Translations under genes and position numbers: made by a program | DNA from: Arthrobacter sp. OVS8 | GTDB taxonomy: Bacteria; Actinomycetota; Actinomycetes; Actinomycetales; Micrococcaceae | DNA: 64,000 nt | Direction: 5' to 3' | NCBI GenBank assembly: GCA_028370155.1 | Contig: CP116670.1 | Span: 186,001-250,000 of the forward strand | Shown: in pieces, positions 27,546 to 36,891 of the stretch | Layout of the letters: the number at the start of each line of letters is the position of its first letter | How positions within the stretch are numbered: the stretch's first letter is position 1 | Notes under the pieces: generated by a model | The model's input: the letters and a program-made list of their open reading frames with translations, nothing else | What the model was told of the DNA's origin: nothing | The model's database searches: none

Positions 27546-29157
27546 GCCGCCACGGCGCCGCCGCGCAGGCTTCCCGGCTGGACCGCCGGCTGGAGGCCCT
27601 GAACGAGGCACGCGAACTGGCCGCGGGGGCGCTGCCGGACGACGTCCTGGACGGGGTGCTCCAGGTGCTGGACCGGGCCAGTTCCCGGCGGTCCCTCTCC
27701 GGCGACCACACCGTTGTCGGCTTCTTCGGGGCCACCGGCAGCGGAAAATCCTCCTCTTCAACGCCGTCAGCGGCGAGGAAATCGCGACGGCGGCCGCCCG
27801 GCGGCCCACCACCTCCGAGCCGCTCGCCGGCATCTGGGGCGCCGAGGGCAGCGAGCCGCTGCTGGACTGGCTGGACGTCCGGAACCGGCACCAAGCCGCG
27901 CCCGTGCCCGGTTTCGCCGACGAAGGCACGGGCCTGATCCTCCTGGACCTGCCCGACTTCGACTCCACCCGCGCCGCCAACCGCGAGATCGTGGAGCGGA
28001 TGGTGGGGCTGGTGGACGTCCTGGTGTGGGTGCTCGATCCGCAGAAATACGCCGACGCCGCGGTCCACAATGACTTCCTCACCCCGCTGGCCTCCCACGG
28101 CGCCGTCACCCTGGTGGTGCTGAACCAGGTGGACCGGCTCCCGGAGCGGGACCTTGCCCCGGTCCTGGAGTCGCTCAAGGCCATCCTGGCCCGGGACGGC
28201 CTTGGCAAGGTGCAGGTCATTGGAGCCTCCGCCGTCGCAGGGACCGGCGTGGACAAGGTCCGCGCCGCCATCCGCCAGGTGGCCACGCAACGGCAGGCCC
28301 AGTCCCAGCGCCTGGGCGCGGACGCCACGGCGGCCTCAGCCCGGCTGGCCGAGGCGTCCGGCAGCGGAGAGGCAGCCGGGGTCAGCGCAGCGTCGAAGGC
28401 CCGGCTGGCGGAGGAACTGGCGGTCGCCGCCAACGTTCCGGTGGTGGTGGACGCGGTGGTCCGGTCGTACCGCCTGGAGGCGACCCGCCGCACCGGATGG
28501 CCGGTGACGCGCTGGCTGGTCCGCTTCCGGCCCGATCCGCTGCGGCGCCTCAACCTGCGCCGGGAGGGCGCCAACCCCGAACTGAACCGCACCTCCCTGC
28601 CGCCTGCCGGCGCCCCGGAGCGGGCCCGCACAGATGCCGCCGTCCGGGACTTTGCCGACGCCGCGTCCGACGGCGCCCCGGGGCCCTGGCGTGCCGTCAT
28701 CCGCGGTGCCGCCCGCGAGGGCCGCGAGCAGCTTCCGGATGCCCTGGACCAGGCCATCGCATCCACCGAGCTGAAGGCGGGCGGCACCTCCTGGTGGTGG
28801 ACGCCGTTCAACATCATCCAGTGGTTTGCCCTGCTGACGGCCCTCGGCGGGTTCGCCTGGCTGGGCGTGCTGGCCGCACTGGGCTACTTGCAGCTTCCCG
28901 TGCCGGAGGTTCCGCTGGTGGAGGGCTGGCCGGTGCCGACCGTCATGATCGCCGGCGGGGCGCTGCTGGGGATTGTGCTGGCCGTCCTGGCGAAGGTCAT
29001 CGCCGGCGCCGCCGCCCGGGCACGCGGCGCGGCGGCCCGAAAGCGGCTCAAAGGGTCCGTCGCAGCCGTGGCTGAGGACTTTGTGGTGGAGCCGGTGGCG
29101 CTGGAGGTCAGCCGGCTGGCGTCCTTTAACAAGGCACTGCAGGCGGCGGCCCGCTGA
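27542..29157 (+). CDS. Dynamin-like/YfjP-type GTPase, second of a pair (one apparent 1-base deletion)
   Basis: This GTPase is translationally coupled to the preceding one (ATGA overlap). The G1 motif is GFFGATGSGKSSLFNAVSG, G3 LLDLPDFDST, and G4-like VVLNQVDRLPERD. A long variable helical region leads to two C-terminal membrane helices (WWWTPFNIIQWFALLTALGG and VPTVMIAGGALLGIVLAVLA). One C is missing near 27751-27754 within the Walker A region (TCCTCCCTC read as TCCTCCTC). The repaired protein is 538 residues. Tandem GTPases with C-terminal membrane anchors resemble bacterial dynamin-like pairs that act together on membranes; the role here is inference. Confidence 0.78.
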
Positions 29158-29218
29158 CTGATCCAGCGGCGGCGGCAGCGGACGGCTGCAAGGTTCTGCT
29201 ACAAAAAATCTGCCGCGC

Positions 29219-29754
29219 CTACAACAGCGCAGCAGCGTCGCGGACCTTGATCATGGTGCGCAGGTTGCGGGTGGTGGTGGACGCCTTGTACTTGGGCTTC
29301 GAGGACAGCTTGCTGAACGGGCTGTCCAGGGTGCCGCCCGCAGGCGCCAACCAGGCCAGGGCTTCCGGGCCCAGCCGGGTCAGCTCAGTGCCGTCCAAGG
29401 CGGAACCGGCCGCATACAGCTCAGCCAGCACATCGGCGTCCGAGCCCAGGGTGAGGTAGGTGTGGGTGGAGGTGTCGTCCGCGGGATAGGGGCACGCCGC
29501 CACGAGTTCTCCCACCCGGTCCGCGCCCAGCACCACCACCCACGCGTCATAGCCGAAGGCCTCCCGGAGGCACGCTTCAAATTGCTCCTTGACGCCGGCG
29601 GGCGACAGGTCGCTCGACAGCACAACGTTCCCGCTGGCCAGGAGCGTCTTCACTCCGGTAAACGGACGGGACTTCAGGGCTTCGTTCAGGTCGGCCATCT
29701 TGATGGTGATGCCGCCGACATTAACCCGCGCAGGAACACCGCATAGCTGCTCAT
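29219..29754 (-). CDS. DUF1697 family protein (one apparent 1-base deletion)
   Basis: The repaired protein begins MSSYAVFLRGVNVGGITIK and continues MADLNEALKSRPFTGVKTLL, ASGNVVLSSD, AWVVVLGADRVGELVAACPY and PADDTSTHTYLTL. These are typical of DUF1697, a conserved 180-residue family of unknown function. The base missing near 29731-29735 (CGCGGGGTTAAT read as CGCGGGTTAAT) shifts the first 18 residues out of frame. The repaired length is 178. It is convergent with the GTPase pair and lies 17 bases from the IclR regulator stop on the other side, on the same strand as that gene. Confidence 0.8.
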
Positions 29755-29771
29755 GCGGACAGCCTATGCCG

Positions 29772-30491
29772 TCAGTCGTTGGTCTTGCGCAAAGCCTCGG
29801 TCAGCACGCGGGCCGCGTTGCAGACCACTTCGGCGTGCAGCCGGCCGGGCTGGCGGGTGAGGCGTTCGATCGGCCCGGAGATCGACACGGCGGCGATGAC
29901 GCGGCCGGACGGACCGCGTACGGGGGCGGAGACGGAGGCGACTCCCGGCTCGCGTTCGCCGAGGCTCTGGCCCCAGCCCCGGCGTCGTACGCCGGCCAGA
30001 ACGGTGGGGGTGAAGCGGGCGGCCTGAAGGCCTTCCAGGAGACGGTCGTGGTCCTCCCACGCGAGCAGCACCTGGGCGGCAGAGCCGGCCTTCATGGACA
30101 ACTGGGTGCCGACGGGAATGGTGTCGCGCAGACCGATGGGCCGTTCGGCGGAAGCCACGCAGACGCGCCAGTCGCCCTGCCGGCGGAAGATCTGGGCACT
30201 TTCACCCGTGGCGTCGCGGAGCTGCATCAGGACGGGCCCAGCCGAGGCGATCAGGCGGTCCTCGCCGGCTGCCGAGGCGAGCTCCACCAGCCGGCTGCCG
30301 AGCACAAAGCGGCCCTGAATGTCGCGGCTGACCAGCCGGTGGTGGACCAGCGCCAGTGCCAGCCGGTGCACGGTGGGCCTCGCCAGTCCCGTGGCTGCAA
30401 CAAGCTGCGCCAGGGTGGTAGGCCCGGCCTCAAGTGCGTCAAGCACATGGGCCGCTTTATCGATGACACCGACTCCACTAGAATTGTCCAT
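29772..30491 (-). CDS. ndgR: IclR-family regulator, NdgR/LtbR type
   Basis: This intact 239-residue protein starts at ATG 30491 (MDNSSGVGVIDKAAHVLDAL). The N-terminal winged helix contains TTLAQLVAATGLARPTVHRL. The C-terminal effector domain includes RLVELASAAGED, GTQLSMKAGSAAQVLLAWE and RRRGWGQSLGEREPGVASVS. Location divergent from leuCD is the conserved setting of actinobacterial NdgR/LtbR, which controls leucine genes and amino acid metabolism. A palindrome at 30507-30521 in the shared promoter region is a candidate operator. The symbol is given by context and similarity. Confidence 0.85.
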   Translation of the reverse strand: MDNSSGVGVIDKAAHVLDALEAGPTTLAQLVAATGLARPTVHRLALALVHHRLVSRDIQGRFVLGSRLVELASAAGEDRLIASAGPVLMQLRDATGESAQIFRRQGDWRVCVASAERPIGLRDTIPVGTQLSMKAGSAAQVLLAWEDHDRLLEGLQAARFTPTVLAGVRRRGWGQSLGEREPGVASVSAPVRGPSGRVIAAVSISGPIERLTRQPGRLHAEVVCNAARVLTEALRKTND

Positions 30492-30506
30492 GTAATGATA
30501 TTGCCG

Positions 30507-30521
30507 TCTCATTATCTGAGA
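30507..30521. promoter_or_regulatory. Candidate IclR operator between the regulator and leuC
   Basis: TCTCA-TTATC-TGAGA is a perfect 5-bp inverted repeat with a 5-base spacer, 16 bases upstream of the regulator start and about 95 bases upstream of leuC. Its position fits autoregulation and control of leuCD; binding is inferred. Confidence 0.45.
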
Positions 30522-30615
30522 TGCAAGTCAACGCGCTGGCGTATTACGCGGGAGTGCTGATTCAGTGGAGACAGCAAGCTGGCAAGTACATAGACCGCAG
30601 TGAAGGGAGCAGGCC

Positions 30616-32066
30616 GTGGCAAAGACACTGGCCGAGAAAGTCTGGGACGCGCACGTGGTGCGCAAGGGCGACGGCGAAGGAGCCAATGCCCAGCCCGACC
30701 TTCTCTTTATCGACCTCCACCTGGTGCACGAAGTGACGTCGCCGCAGGCCTTTGAGGGCCTCCGGCTGGCAGGGCGCCCGCTGCGCCGGCCCGACCTCAC
30801 CATCGCCACCGAGGACCACAACACTCCCACGCTGGACATCGACAAGCCAATCGCCGATCTCACCAGCCGCACGCAGATCCAGACGCTGCGCAACAACTGC
30901 CAGGAATTCGGCGTCCGCCTGCATTCCCTGGGCGACGCCGAGCAGGGCATCGTCCATGTCGTCGGCCCGCAGCTCGGCCTCACCCAGCCCGGCATGACCG
31001 TGGTCTGCGGCGACTCGCACACCTCCACGCACGGGGCGTTCGGCGCCCTGGCGATGGGCATCGGCACGTCCGAGGTGGAGCACGTCATGGCCACCCAGAC
31101 CCTGTCACTGAAGCCTTTCAAGACCATGGCCATCAACGTCGAGGGCACCCTGCGCCCCGGCGTGTCCGCCAAGGACATCATCCTGGCCGTCATCGCCAAG
31201 ATCGGCACCGGCGGGGACAGGGCTACGTGCTCGAATACCGCGGCTCCGCAATCCGGGCGCTGTCCATGGAAGCCCGGATGACCATCTGCAACATGTCCAT
31301 CGAAGCCGGCGCCCGCGCCGGACTCGTCGCCCCGGACCAGACCACCTACGACTACATGTTCGGCCGCCCGCACGCGCCGCAGGGCGCCGAGTGGGACGCC
31401 GCCGTCGGGTACTGGAACACCCTGCGCTCCGAGGACGACGCAACGTTCGACGTCGAAGTGGACCTCGACGCCGACACCCTGGAACCGTTCGTAACGTGGG
31501 GACCAACCCCGGCCAGGGTGTGTCCCTGTCCGCCAAGGTGCCGTCCCCGAGGACTTCGGCGACGAGAACGCCAAGGCCGCGGCGGAACGCGCGCTGCAGT
31601 ACATGGGTCTGGAGGCCGGCACCCCGATGAAGGACATCCGGGTGGACACGGTCTTCCTGGGGTCCTGCACCAACTCCCGGATGGAGGACCTCCGCGCCGC
31701 GGCGGACATCATCCGCGGCCGCACCAAGGACCCCAACATCCGGATGCTCGTGGTGCCGGGCTCCGCCCGGGTCCGCCTCGAAGCCGAGGCCGAGGGCCTG
31801 GACAAGGTCTTCAAGGACTTCGGCGCCGAGTGGCGCTTCGCCGGCTGCTCCATGTGCCTGGGCATGAACCCGGACCAGCTGGAACCGGGGAGCGTTGCGC
31901 CTCCACCTCGAACCGCAACTTCGAGGGCCGCCAGGGCAAGGGCGGCCGCACCCACCTGGTCTCCCCGATGGTGGCGGCGGCGACGGCGGTGCGCGGCACC
32001 CTCAGTTCACCCTCGGACCTGGACCCCGATCCGGAGTCCGCCGCCCTCAGTACCGACGCCGCGTAG
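30616..32066 (+). CDS. leuC: 3-isopropylmalate dehydratase large subunit LeuC (four apparent 1-base deletions)
   Basis: With LeuD it isomerises 2-isopropylmalate to 3-isopropylmalate in leucine synthesis, using a [4Fe-4S] cluster. GTG 30616 follows GAAGGGAG. Visible features are [47 protein letters not shown] (first cluster Cys), and [12 protein letters not shown] (two further Cys). Frame breaks lie near 31213-31218, 31498-31502, 31545-31550 and 31885-31890; each is one missing base in a G or C run. The repaired protein is 484 residues, normal length. leuD follows after 58 bases. Confidence 0.95.
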
Positions 32067-32124
32067 CGTCCCACAGTCCCCGATCCGCACAGCACCTGAT
32101 CCACCCAGCACCTAAGGATCCGCC

Positions 32125-32726
32125 ATGGAAAAGTTCACCACCCACACCGGCATCGGCGTCCCGCTGCGCCAGAGCAACGTCGACACGGACCAGATCATCC
32201 CGGCCGTCTACCTCAAGCGCATCACCCGCACCGGCTTCGAGGACGCCCTGTTCGCGGGCTGGCGCAAGGACCCGGTGTTCATCCTCAACCAGGAACCGTT
32301 CAACGCCGGCTCCGTGCTGGTGGCCGGGCCGGACTTCGGCACCGGGTCCTCCCGCGAGCACGCCGTCTGGGCGCTCAAGGACTACGGCTTCAAGACCGTT
32401 CTGTCCTCCGCTTCGCGGACATCTTCCGCGGCAACTCCGGAAAGCAGGGACTGCTCGCCGCCGAAGTGGCCCAGGACGACATCGAACTCATCTGGAAGGA
32501 ACTGGAGAACGCCCCCGGCACCGCGGTCACCGTTGACCTCGTCTCCAAGACCGTCCGGTGCGGCAATATCGTGGCGCCGTTCGAAATCGACGACTACACC
32601 CGCTGGCGGCTCCTCGAAGGCCTGGACGATATCGGCCTGACCCTCCAGCACGAGGAAGACATCACCGCGTTCGAGGCCACCCGGCCCAGCTTCAAGCCGA
32701 AGACGCTGCCCGCCAAGCTGTCCTGA
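32125..32726 (+). CDS. leuD: 3-isopropylmalate dehydratase small subunit LeuD (one apparent 1-base deletion)
   Basis: This is the swivelling small subunit that pairs with LeuC. ATG 32125 follows AAGGA. Signatures are [36 protein letters not shown] and [16 protein letters not shown]. One C is missing near 32408-32411 (TCCTCCCGC read as TCCTCCGC). The repaired protein is 200 residues, as expected. Confidence 0.95.
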
Positions 32727-32827
32727 GGCTTCAGGCGTCCTGGCCCGGGAGTTCCCCGAAACGCAAGACGTACCGCCCGGGCCCCGGCTCGACCCGGGAG
32801 CCAAGGCGCCTCTGTTAAGGTTCTCTA

Positions 32828-33574
32828 ATGCCCAAAAACGTGATGATCTATGGAAGCGCTGTGTCCCCGGACGTGATCGGCGACATGGATTCCGATTTCA
32901 GACTGCTCCGCCATGTAGCCGGTCAATCGATGATCAGTGCGCTGTCCCGCCCTGCTGTTCTCCTCGAGGGACCTGCCGACGAGTTCCCAAGCGCTGCCTT
33001 GGAAGGCGACATCAAGTCCAGCCTGCTCAAGCGTGTCCGTCGGTATGCCAGTGATCTTGATGTCTTGGTCATAAACCTGGCAGATGAGCGGCACGGAGTG
33101 GTCCGTCTTCCGGACGGAACTTTCGTAACGTTGACTCCGGAGCTGCGCACTTCAGGTCTGTTGGACACGATCAGGGGTACCAAGACCATAATTTCCCCGG
33201 TAACTGAGAGGCACTGGACGCTCTGGGAAGCGGCGGCCAACCGGCTTTTCAAGGCCTTGACAGAGCTTGGCATGCGGAACCGGACCATAGTTATAGACAC
33301 GCCTTGGGCGGAAGTAGCCAACAGCGGAACAGGCGACTCCCAAGATCCGGGGCCCAGTACATCCGAGCTGAACGCCTACTTCATTGAATGCTGCGCCCAT
33401 ATCCGTTCTCTCGGCTTCTCCGTCGAGACCCTTCCGGAGGAGCTACGAGCGGCGGCACCGCGAGACAACCCTGGTGCGGCACCAATCCCCTTCGGGGCCG
33501 CGGCGAACTCCTGGATCGCTCAACGAATCGCTGATGTGAGGACTGTGACTTCCCTCACAGGCGCAGGGGTCTGA
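32828..33574 (+). CDS. Uncharacterised protein, possibly DUF6270-like
   Basis: This intact 248-residue cytoplasmic protein begins MPKNVMIYGSAVSPDVIGDM, then FRLLRHVAGQSMISALSRP, DLDVLVINLADERHGVVRLP and SELNAYFIECCAHIRSLGFS. The start GS-VS-D pattern and the following self-contained alpha/beta layout recall DUF6270, found in polysaccharide gene clusters, where the motif is usually GSCVSRD; here Cys is Ala. The resemblance is weak. It lies between leuD and murA, where many relatives have no gene. GC is slightly lower than its neighbours. Function unknown. Confidence 0.5.
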   Translation: MPKNVMIYGSAVSPDVIGDMDSDFRLLRHVAGQSMISALSRPAVLLEGPADEFPSAALEGDIKSSLLKRVRRYASDLDVLVINLADERHGVVRLPDGTFVTLTPELRTSGLLDTIRGTKTIISPVTERHWTLWEAAANRLFKALTELGMRNRTIVIDTPWAEVANSGTGDSQDPGPSTSELNAYFIECCAHIRSLGFSVETLPEELRAAAPRDNPGAAPIPFGAAANSWIAQRIADVRTVTSLTGAGV

Positions 33575-33680
33575 GAACAGCGTGGACCGTGCCGTATTTC
33601 AGATCGGTAACGCTAGCTCCTATGCTTAGCAAGTGCCTTTGTAAGGATTTGGGGGCGAGTAGTCGTGAGGAAACCGGTAT

Positions 33681-35006
33681 ATGAGTAGTGTTCTGACAAT
33701 CCGCGGAGGCGTCCCGCTGACTGGCCGCGTCACCGTGCGTGGGGCCAAGAATCTTGTCCCCAAGGCCATGGTGGCTGCCCTGCTGGGCAACGAGCCGTCC
33801 GTGCTGCGCAACGTCCCAGAAATCAAGGACGTCGAGGTTGTCACCAGCCTGCTCCAGCTCCACGGAGTCACCGTCGAGAAGGACCCCATCACGGGGGACC
33901 TCACCCTCGATCCGACTAACGCGAAGACGGCCTCCCACACGGCCATCGACGCGCACGCCGGCGACTCCCGCATCCCGATCCTGCTGTGCGGTCCCTTGAT
34001 CCACGCGATCGGCGAGGCTTTCATCCCCGATCTGGGCGGCTGCAAGATCGGCGACCGCCCCATCGACTACCACCTGAACGTGCTTCGGCAGTTCGGCGCT
34101 GTGGTGGAGAAACGTCCCGGCGGTATCCATATCTCCGCGCCCGGCGGCCTCAAGGGCGCCAAGATTTCCCTGCCGTACCCGTCGGTCGGCGCCACCGAGC
34201 AGGTTCTGCTGAGCGCCACGCGGGCCGAGGGCATCACCGAGCTCTCCGGCGCGGCCACCGAACCGGAGATCGTTGACCTCATCGCAGTGCTGCAGAAAAT
34301 GGGCGCCATCATCAGCGTCCAGACGGACCGCACCATCCGCATCGAGGGTGTCCCGGACCTGGGCGGCTACAACCACCGCGCACTCTCGGACCGCAACGAG
34401 TCGGCGTCCTGGGCCTCCGCGGCGCTGGTCACCCGCGGCGACATCTTCGTCGAGGGCGCCACCCAGCGCGACATGATGACCTTCCTTAACACCTACCGCA
34501 AGGTGGGCGGCGGAATGGACATCGGCGATGACGGCATCCGCTTTTATCACAAGGGCGGCAAGCTCAACCCGCTGGTTCTCGAGACGGACGTGCACCCCGG
34601 GTTCATGACCGACTGGCAGCAGCCGCTGATCGTTGCCCTGACGCAGGCCGAGGGCGTGTCGATTGTCCACGAAACCGTGTACGAAAACCGGTTCGGCTTC
34701 ACGGATGCCCTTATCCGGATGGGCGCCAACATCCAGGTGCACCGCGAATGCCTGGGCAGCGTCCCGTGCCGCTTCGGCCAGCGCAACTTCCTGCATTCAG
34801 CCGTGATTTCCGGCCCCGCCCAGCTGACCGGTACGGACATCGACGTGCCGGATCTGCGCGGCGGTTTCAGCCACCTGATCGCGGCACTGGCCGCCAGCGG
34901 CACGTCACGGGTCACCGGAATCGACATTATCAACCGCGGCTACGAGCGCTTTACGGAGAAGCTTGCTGGCCTCGGCGCCGATTTCGACATCACCTCGGCC
35001 GAGTAG
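33681..35006 (+). CDS. murA: UDP-N-acetylglucosamine 1-carboxyvinyltransferase MurA
   Basis: This essential cytoplasmic enzyme transfers enolpyruvate from PEP to UDP-GlcNAc, the first committed step of peptidoglycan synthesis. The intact 441-residue protein starts at ATG 33681 (MSSVLTIRGGVPLTGRVTVR). Visible features are GAKNLVPKAMVAALL, LGGCKIGDRPIDYHL around the active-site Cys, GAKISLPYPSVGATE and DLRGGFSHLIAALAASG. It is followed by the acyltransferase, gpsA and ddl genes in one direction, linking wall and membrane lipid synthesis. Confidence 0.95.
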   Translation: MSSVLTIRGGVPLTGRVTVRGAKNLVPKAMVAALLGNEPSVLRNVPEIKDVEVVTSLLQLHGVTVEKDPITGDLTLDPTNAKTASHTAIDAHAGDSRIPILLCGPLIHAIGEAFIPDLGGCKIGDRPIDYHLNVLRQFGAVVEKRPGGIHISAPGGLKGAKISLPYPSVGATEQVLLSATRAEGITELSGAATEPEIVDLIAVLQKMGAIISVQTDRTIRIEGVPDLGGYNHRALSDRNESASWASAALVTRGDIFVEGATQRDMMTFLNTYRKVGGGMDIGDDGIRFYHKGGKLNPLVLETDVHPGFMTDWQQPLIVALTQAEGVSIVHETVYENRFGFTDALIRMGANIQVHRECLGSVPCRFGQRNFLHSAVISGPAQLTGTDIDVPDLRGGFSHLIAALAASGTSRVTGIDIINRGYERFTEKLAGLGADFDITSAE

Positions 35007-35016
35007 CGGGGACCCG

Positions 35017-35840
35017 GTGAAGGAATCGGCCAAGAGCCACACCACGTTTGTCGTCGTTGCCGGGATCGTCCGGCCGATCATGAACCTCCTGATGCGCAAG
35101 CAATGGATGGGCCTGGAGAAGCTGCCTGCCGGTGGCTTCATCGCAGCGCCCAACCACTGCACCGAAATCGATCCCCTGGTGGTGGGGCACATGCTCTACA
35201 ACCAGAAGCGGATGCCGCGCTTCCTGGCCAAGGCCGGACTCTTCAAGGTGCCCGTGCTGGGCTTCGTGCTCCGCGCCACCAAGCAGGTCCCGGTGGAACG
35301 TTCGTCGTCGGGAGCCAACCGCTCGCTGCAGATCGCCAAGGAAGTGGTGGACGAGGGCGGCGCCATCATCATCTACCCCGAGGGCACACTGACCCGGGAC
35401 CCTGAGCTGTGGCCGATGAAGGGCCACACCGGTGCCGCGCGCATGGCACTTGAAGGCGGGATCCCCGTGGTGCCGATTGCGCACTGGGGTGCCCACGAGG
35501 TCCTTCCGCGCTACGCCAAGCGGATGTATATCTTCCCGCGGAAGACTTCGCGTCTGGTGGTGGGCGACCCGGTGGACCTGAGCGCGTTCGCCGGACGTCC
35601 GCTGGACAAGGCCACCCTCACTGAGGCCACCAACGTGATCATGGAGGCTATCACCGAGCTCCTGGCGACCCTCCGCGGCGGACAGCCTCCGCTGGTCCGC
35701 TGGGATCCCTCGGCCCACAACCAGTCCACGCACGGCCGCTTCATCGAACAGGGCGGCAAAGCCGGGGAACCGCCGGCGGCACGCCAGACGCCGGTACCTC
35801 CGACGCGGGGACGGCAACCGGCGCGGACGGCGCCAAATGA
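35017..35840 (+). CDS. PlsC-type 1-acyl-sn-glycerol-3-phosphate acyltransferase (one apparent 1-base deletion)
   Basis: The enzyme acylates lysophosphatidate in the membrane. GTG 35017 lies 10 bases after murA. The NHxxxxD motif is in APNHCTEIDPLVVGH, and the second acyltransferase motif is IIYPEGTLTRD; GIPVVPIAHWG follows. A missing base between about 35760 and 35790 hides the proper end; repaired, the tail reads DAGTSDAGTATGADGAK with TGA at 35838-35840 overlapping the gpsA ATG. The repaired length is 274 residues. Confidence 0.87.
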
Positions 35841-36889
35841 CCGCGGACTTCGGCGGGACGGGCACCGCCACCACGGTGGCCGTCCTCGGGGCCGGATCCT
35901 GGGGGACCACCTTCGCGAAGATCCTGGCCGACGCCGCCACGGCCTCCGGCGTCGAGCGCGATATCCGGCTCTGGGGCCGGCGAGGCGAAGTTGTTGACCA
36001 GATCAACCTCAAGCACCGCAACGAGCAGTACCTCAAGGACATCGCCCTTCCGCCGAGCATCACCGCGTCCACCGACGTCGCGGAAGTCCTCGCGGGTGCC
36101 CAGCTGGTGGTCCTGGCCGTTCCGGCCCAGACCCTCAGGCCGCAACTGCGGGAATGGAAGAACCTGGTGGAGCCCGGTGCCCTGGTGGTTTCCCTGATGA
36201 AGGGACTCGAGCTGCACTCCGACGCCCGGATGAGCGAAGTCATCTCCGAGGAGTTCGGCGTTCCCGCCAGCCGGATCGCCGTGGTCTCCGGCCCCAACCT
36301 GGCCATGGAAATCGCCCGGGAGGAGCCCACCGCGTCCGTCGTGGCCTGCTCCGACCCGATTGCTGCCGGCTGGATCGCGCGCAGCTGCACCGCACCGTAC
36401 TTCCGCCCGTACACCACGGGCGACGTCGTCGGCGTCGAGATCGGCGGGATCGTCAAGAACATCATCGCGCTGGCCGTCGGCATCTGCGAGGGCAAACGGA
36501 TGGGTGACAACACCAAGGCGTCGGTCATCACGCGCGGACTCGCGGAAACCTCGCGGCTCTCGCTCGCCCTCGGCGGCGAGGTGCAGACGATGGCGGGCCT
36601 GGCCGGTCTCGGCGACCTCGTAGCGACGTGTTCCTCACCGCTGTCCCGGAACCACACGGCCGGACGGCTGCTGGGCAAGGGCCTCACCCTGGACGAGGTG
36701 ACAGCCGAAATGACGCAGACTGCCGAGGGGATCAAGTCCGCGCAGGCTGTCCATGAGCTGGCCGGCAAGCTCGGTGTCGAGATGCCCATCACCGCGGCGG
36801 TGGTCGCCGTGCTGACCGGAAAGCTGTCCGTCGACGAACTGGGACCGCTGCTGCTGTCCCGGGACCTGAAACCCGAAGGCGATTACTGA
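35837..36889 (+). CDS. gpsA: NAD(P)-dependent glycerol-3-phosphate dehydrogenase GpsA
   Basis: It reduces dihydroxyacetone phosphate to glycerol-3-phosphate for phospholipids. This intact 350-residue protein has the Rossmann motif VAVLGAGSWGTTFAKILAD, then VVSLMKGLEL, SGPNLAMEIAREEPTA, GGIVKNIIALAVGICEG and MAGLAGLGDLVATCSS. ATG 35837 overlaps the acyltransferase stop, and ddl starts two bases after its own stop. Confidence 0.95.
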   Translation: MTADFGGTGTATTVAVLGAGSWGTTFAKILADAATASGVERDIRLWGRRGEVVDQINLKHRNEQYLKDIALPPSITASTDVAEVLAGAQLVVLAVPAQTLRPQLREWKNLVEPGALVVSLMKGLELHSDARMSEVISEEFGVPASRIAVVSGPNLAMEIAREEPTASVVACSDPIAAGWIARSCTAPYFRPYTTGDVVGVEIGGIVKNIIALAVGICEGKRMGDNTKASVITRGLAETSRLSLALGGEVQTMAGLAGLGDLVATCSSPLSRNHTAGRLLGKGLTLDEVTAEMTQTAEGIKSAQAVHELAGKLGVEMPITAAVVAVLTGKLSVDELGPLLLSRDLKPEGDY

Positions 36890-36891
36890 GC

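Noticed and set aside
26394..28817. 807-residue minus-strand open frame opposite the GTPase pair
   Set aside because: It is low-complexity Arg/Ser/Pro sequence created by high-GC codons of the plus-strand GTPases.
34990..36792. 600-residue minus-strand open frame opposite the acyltransferase and gpsA genes
   Set aside because: The plus strand encodes clear acyltransferase and GpsA motifs; the minus frame is compositional.
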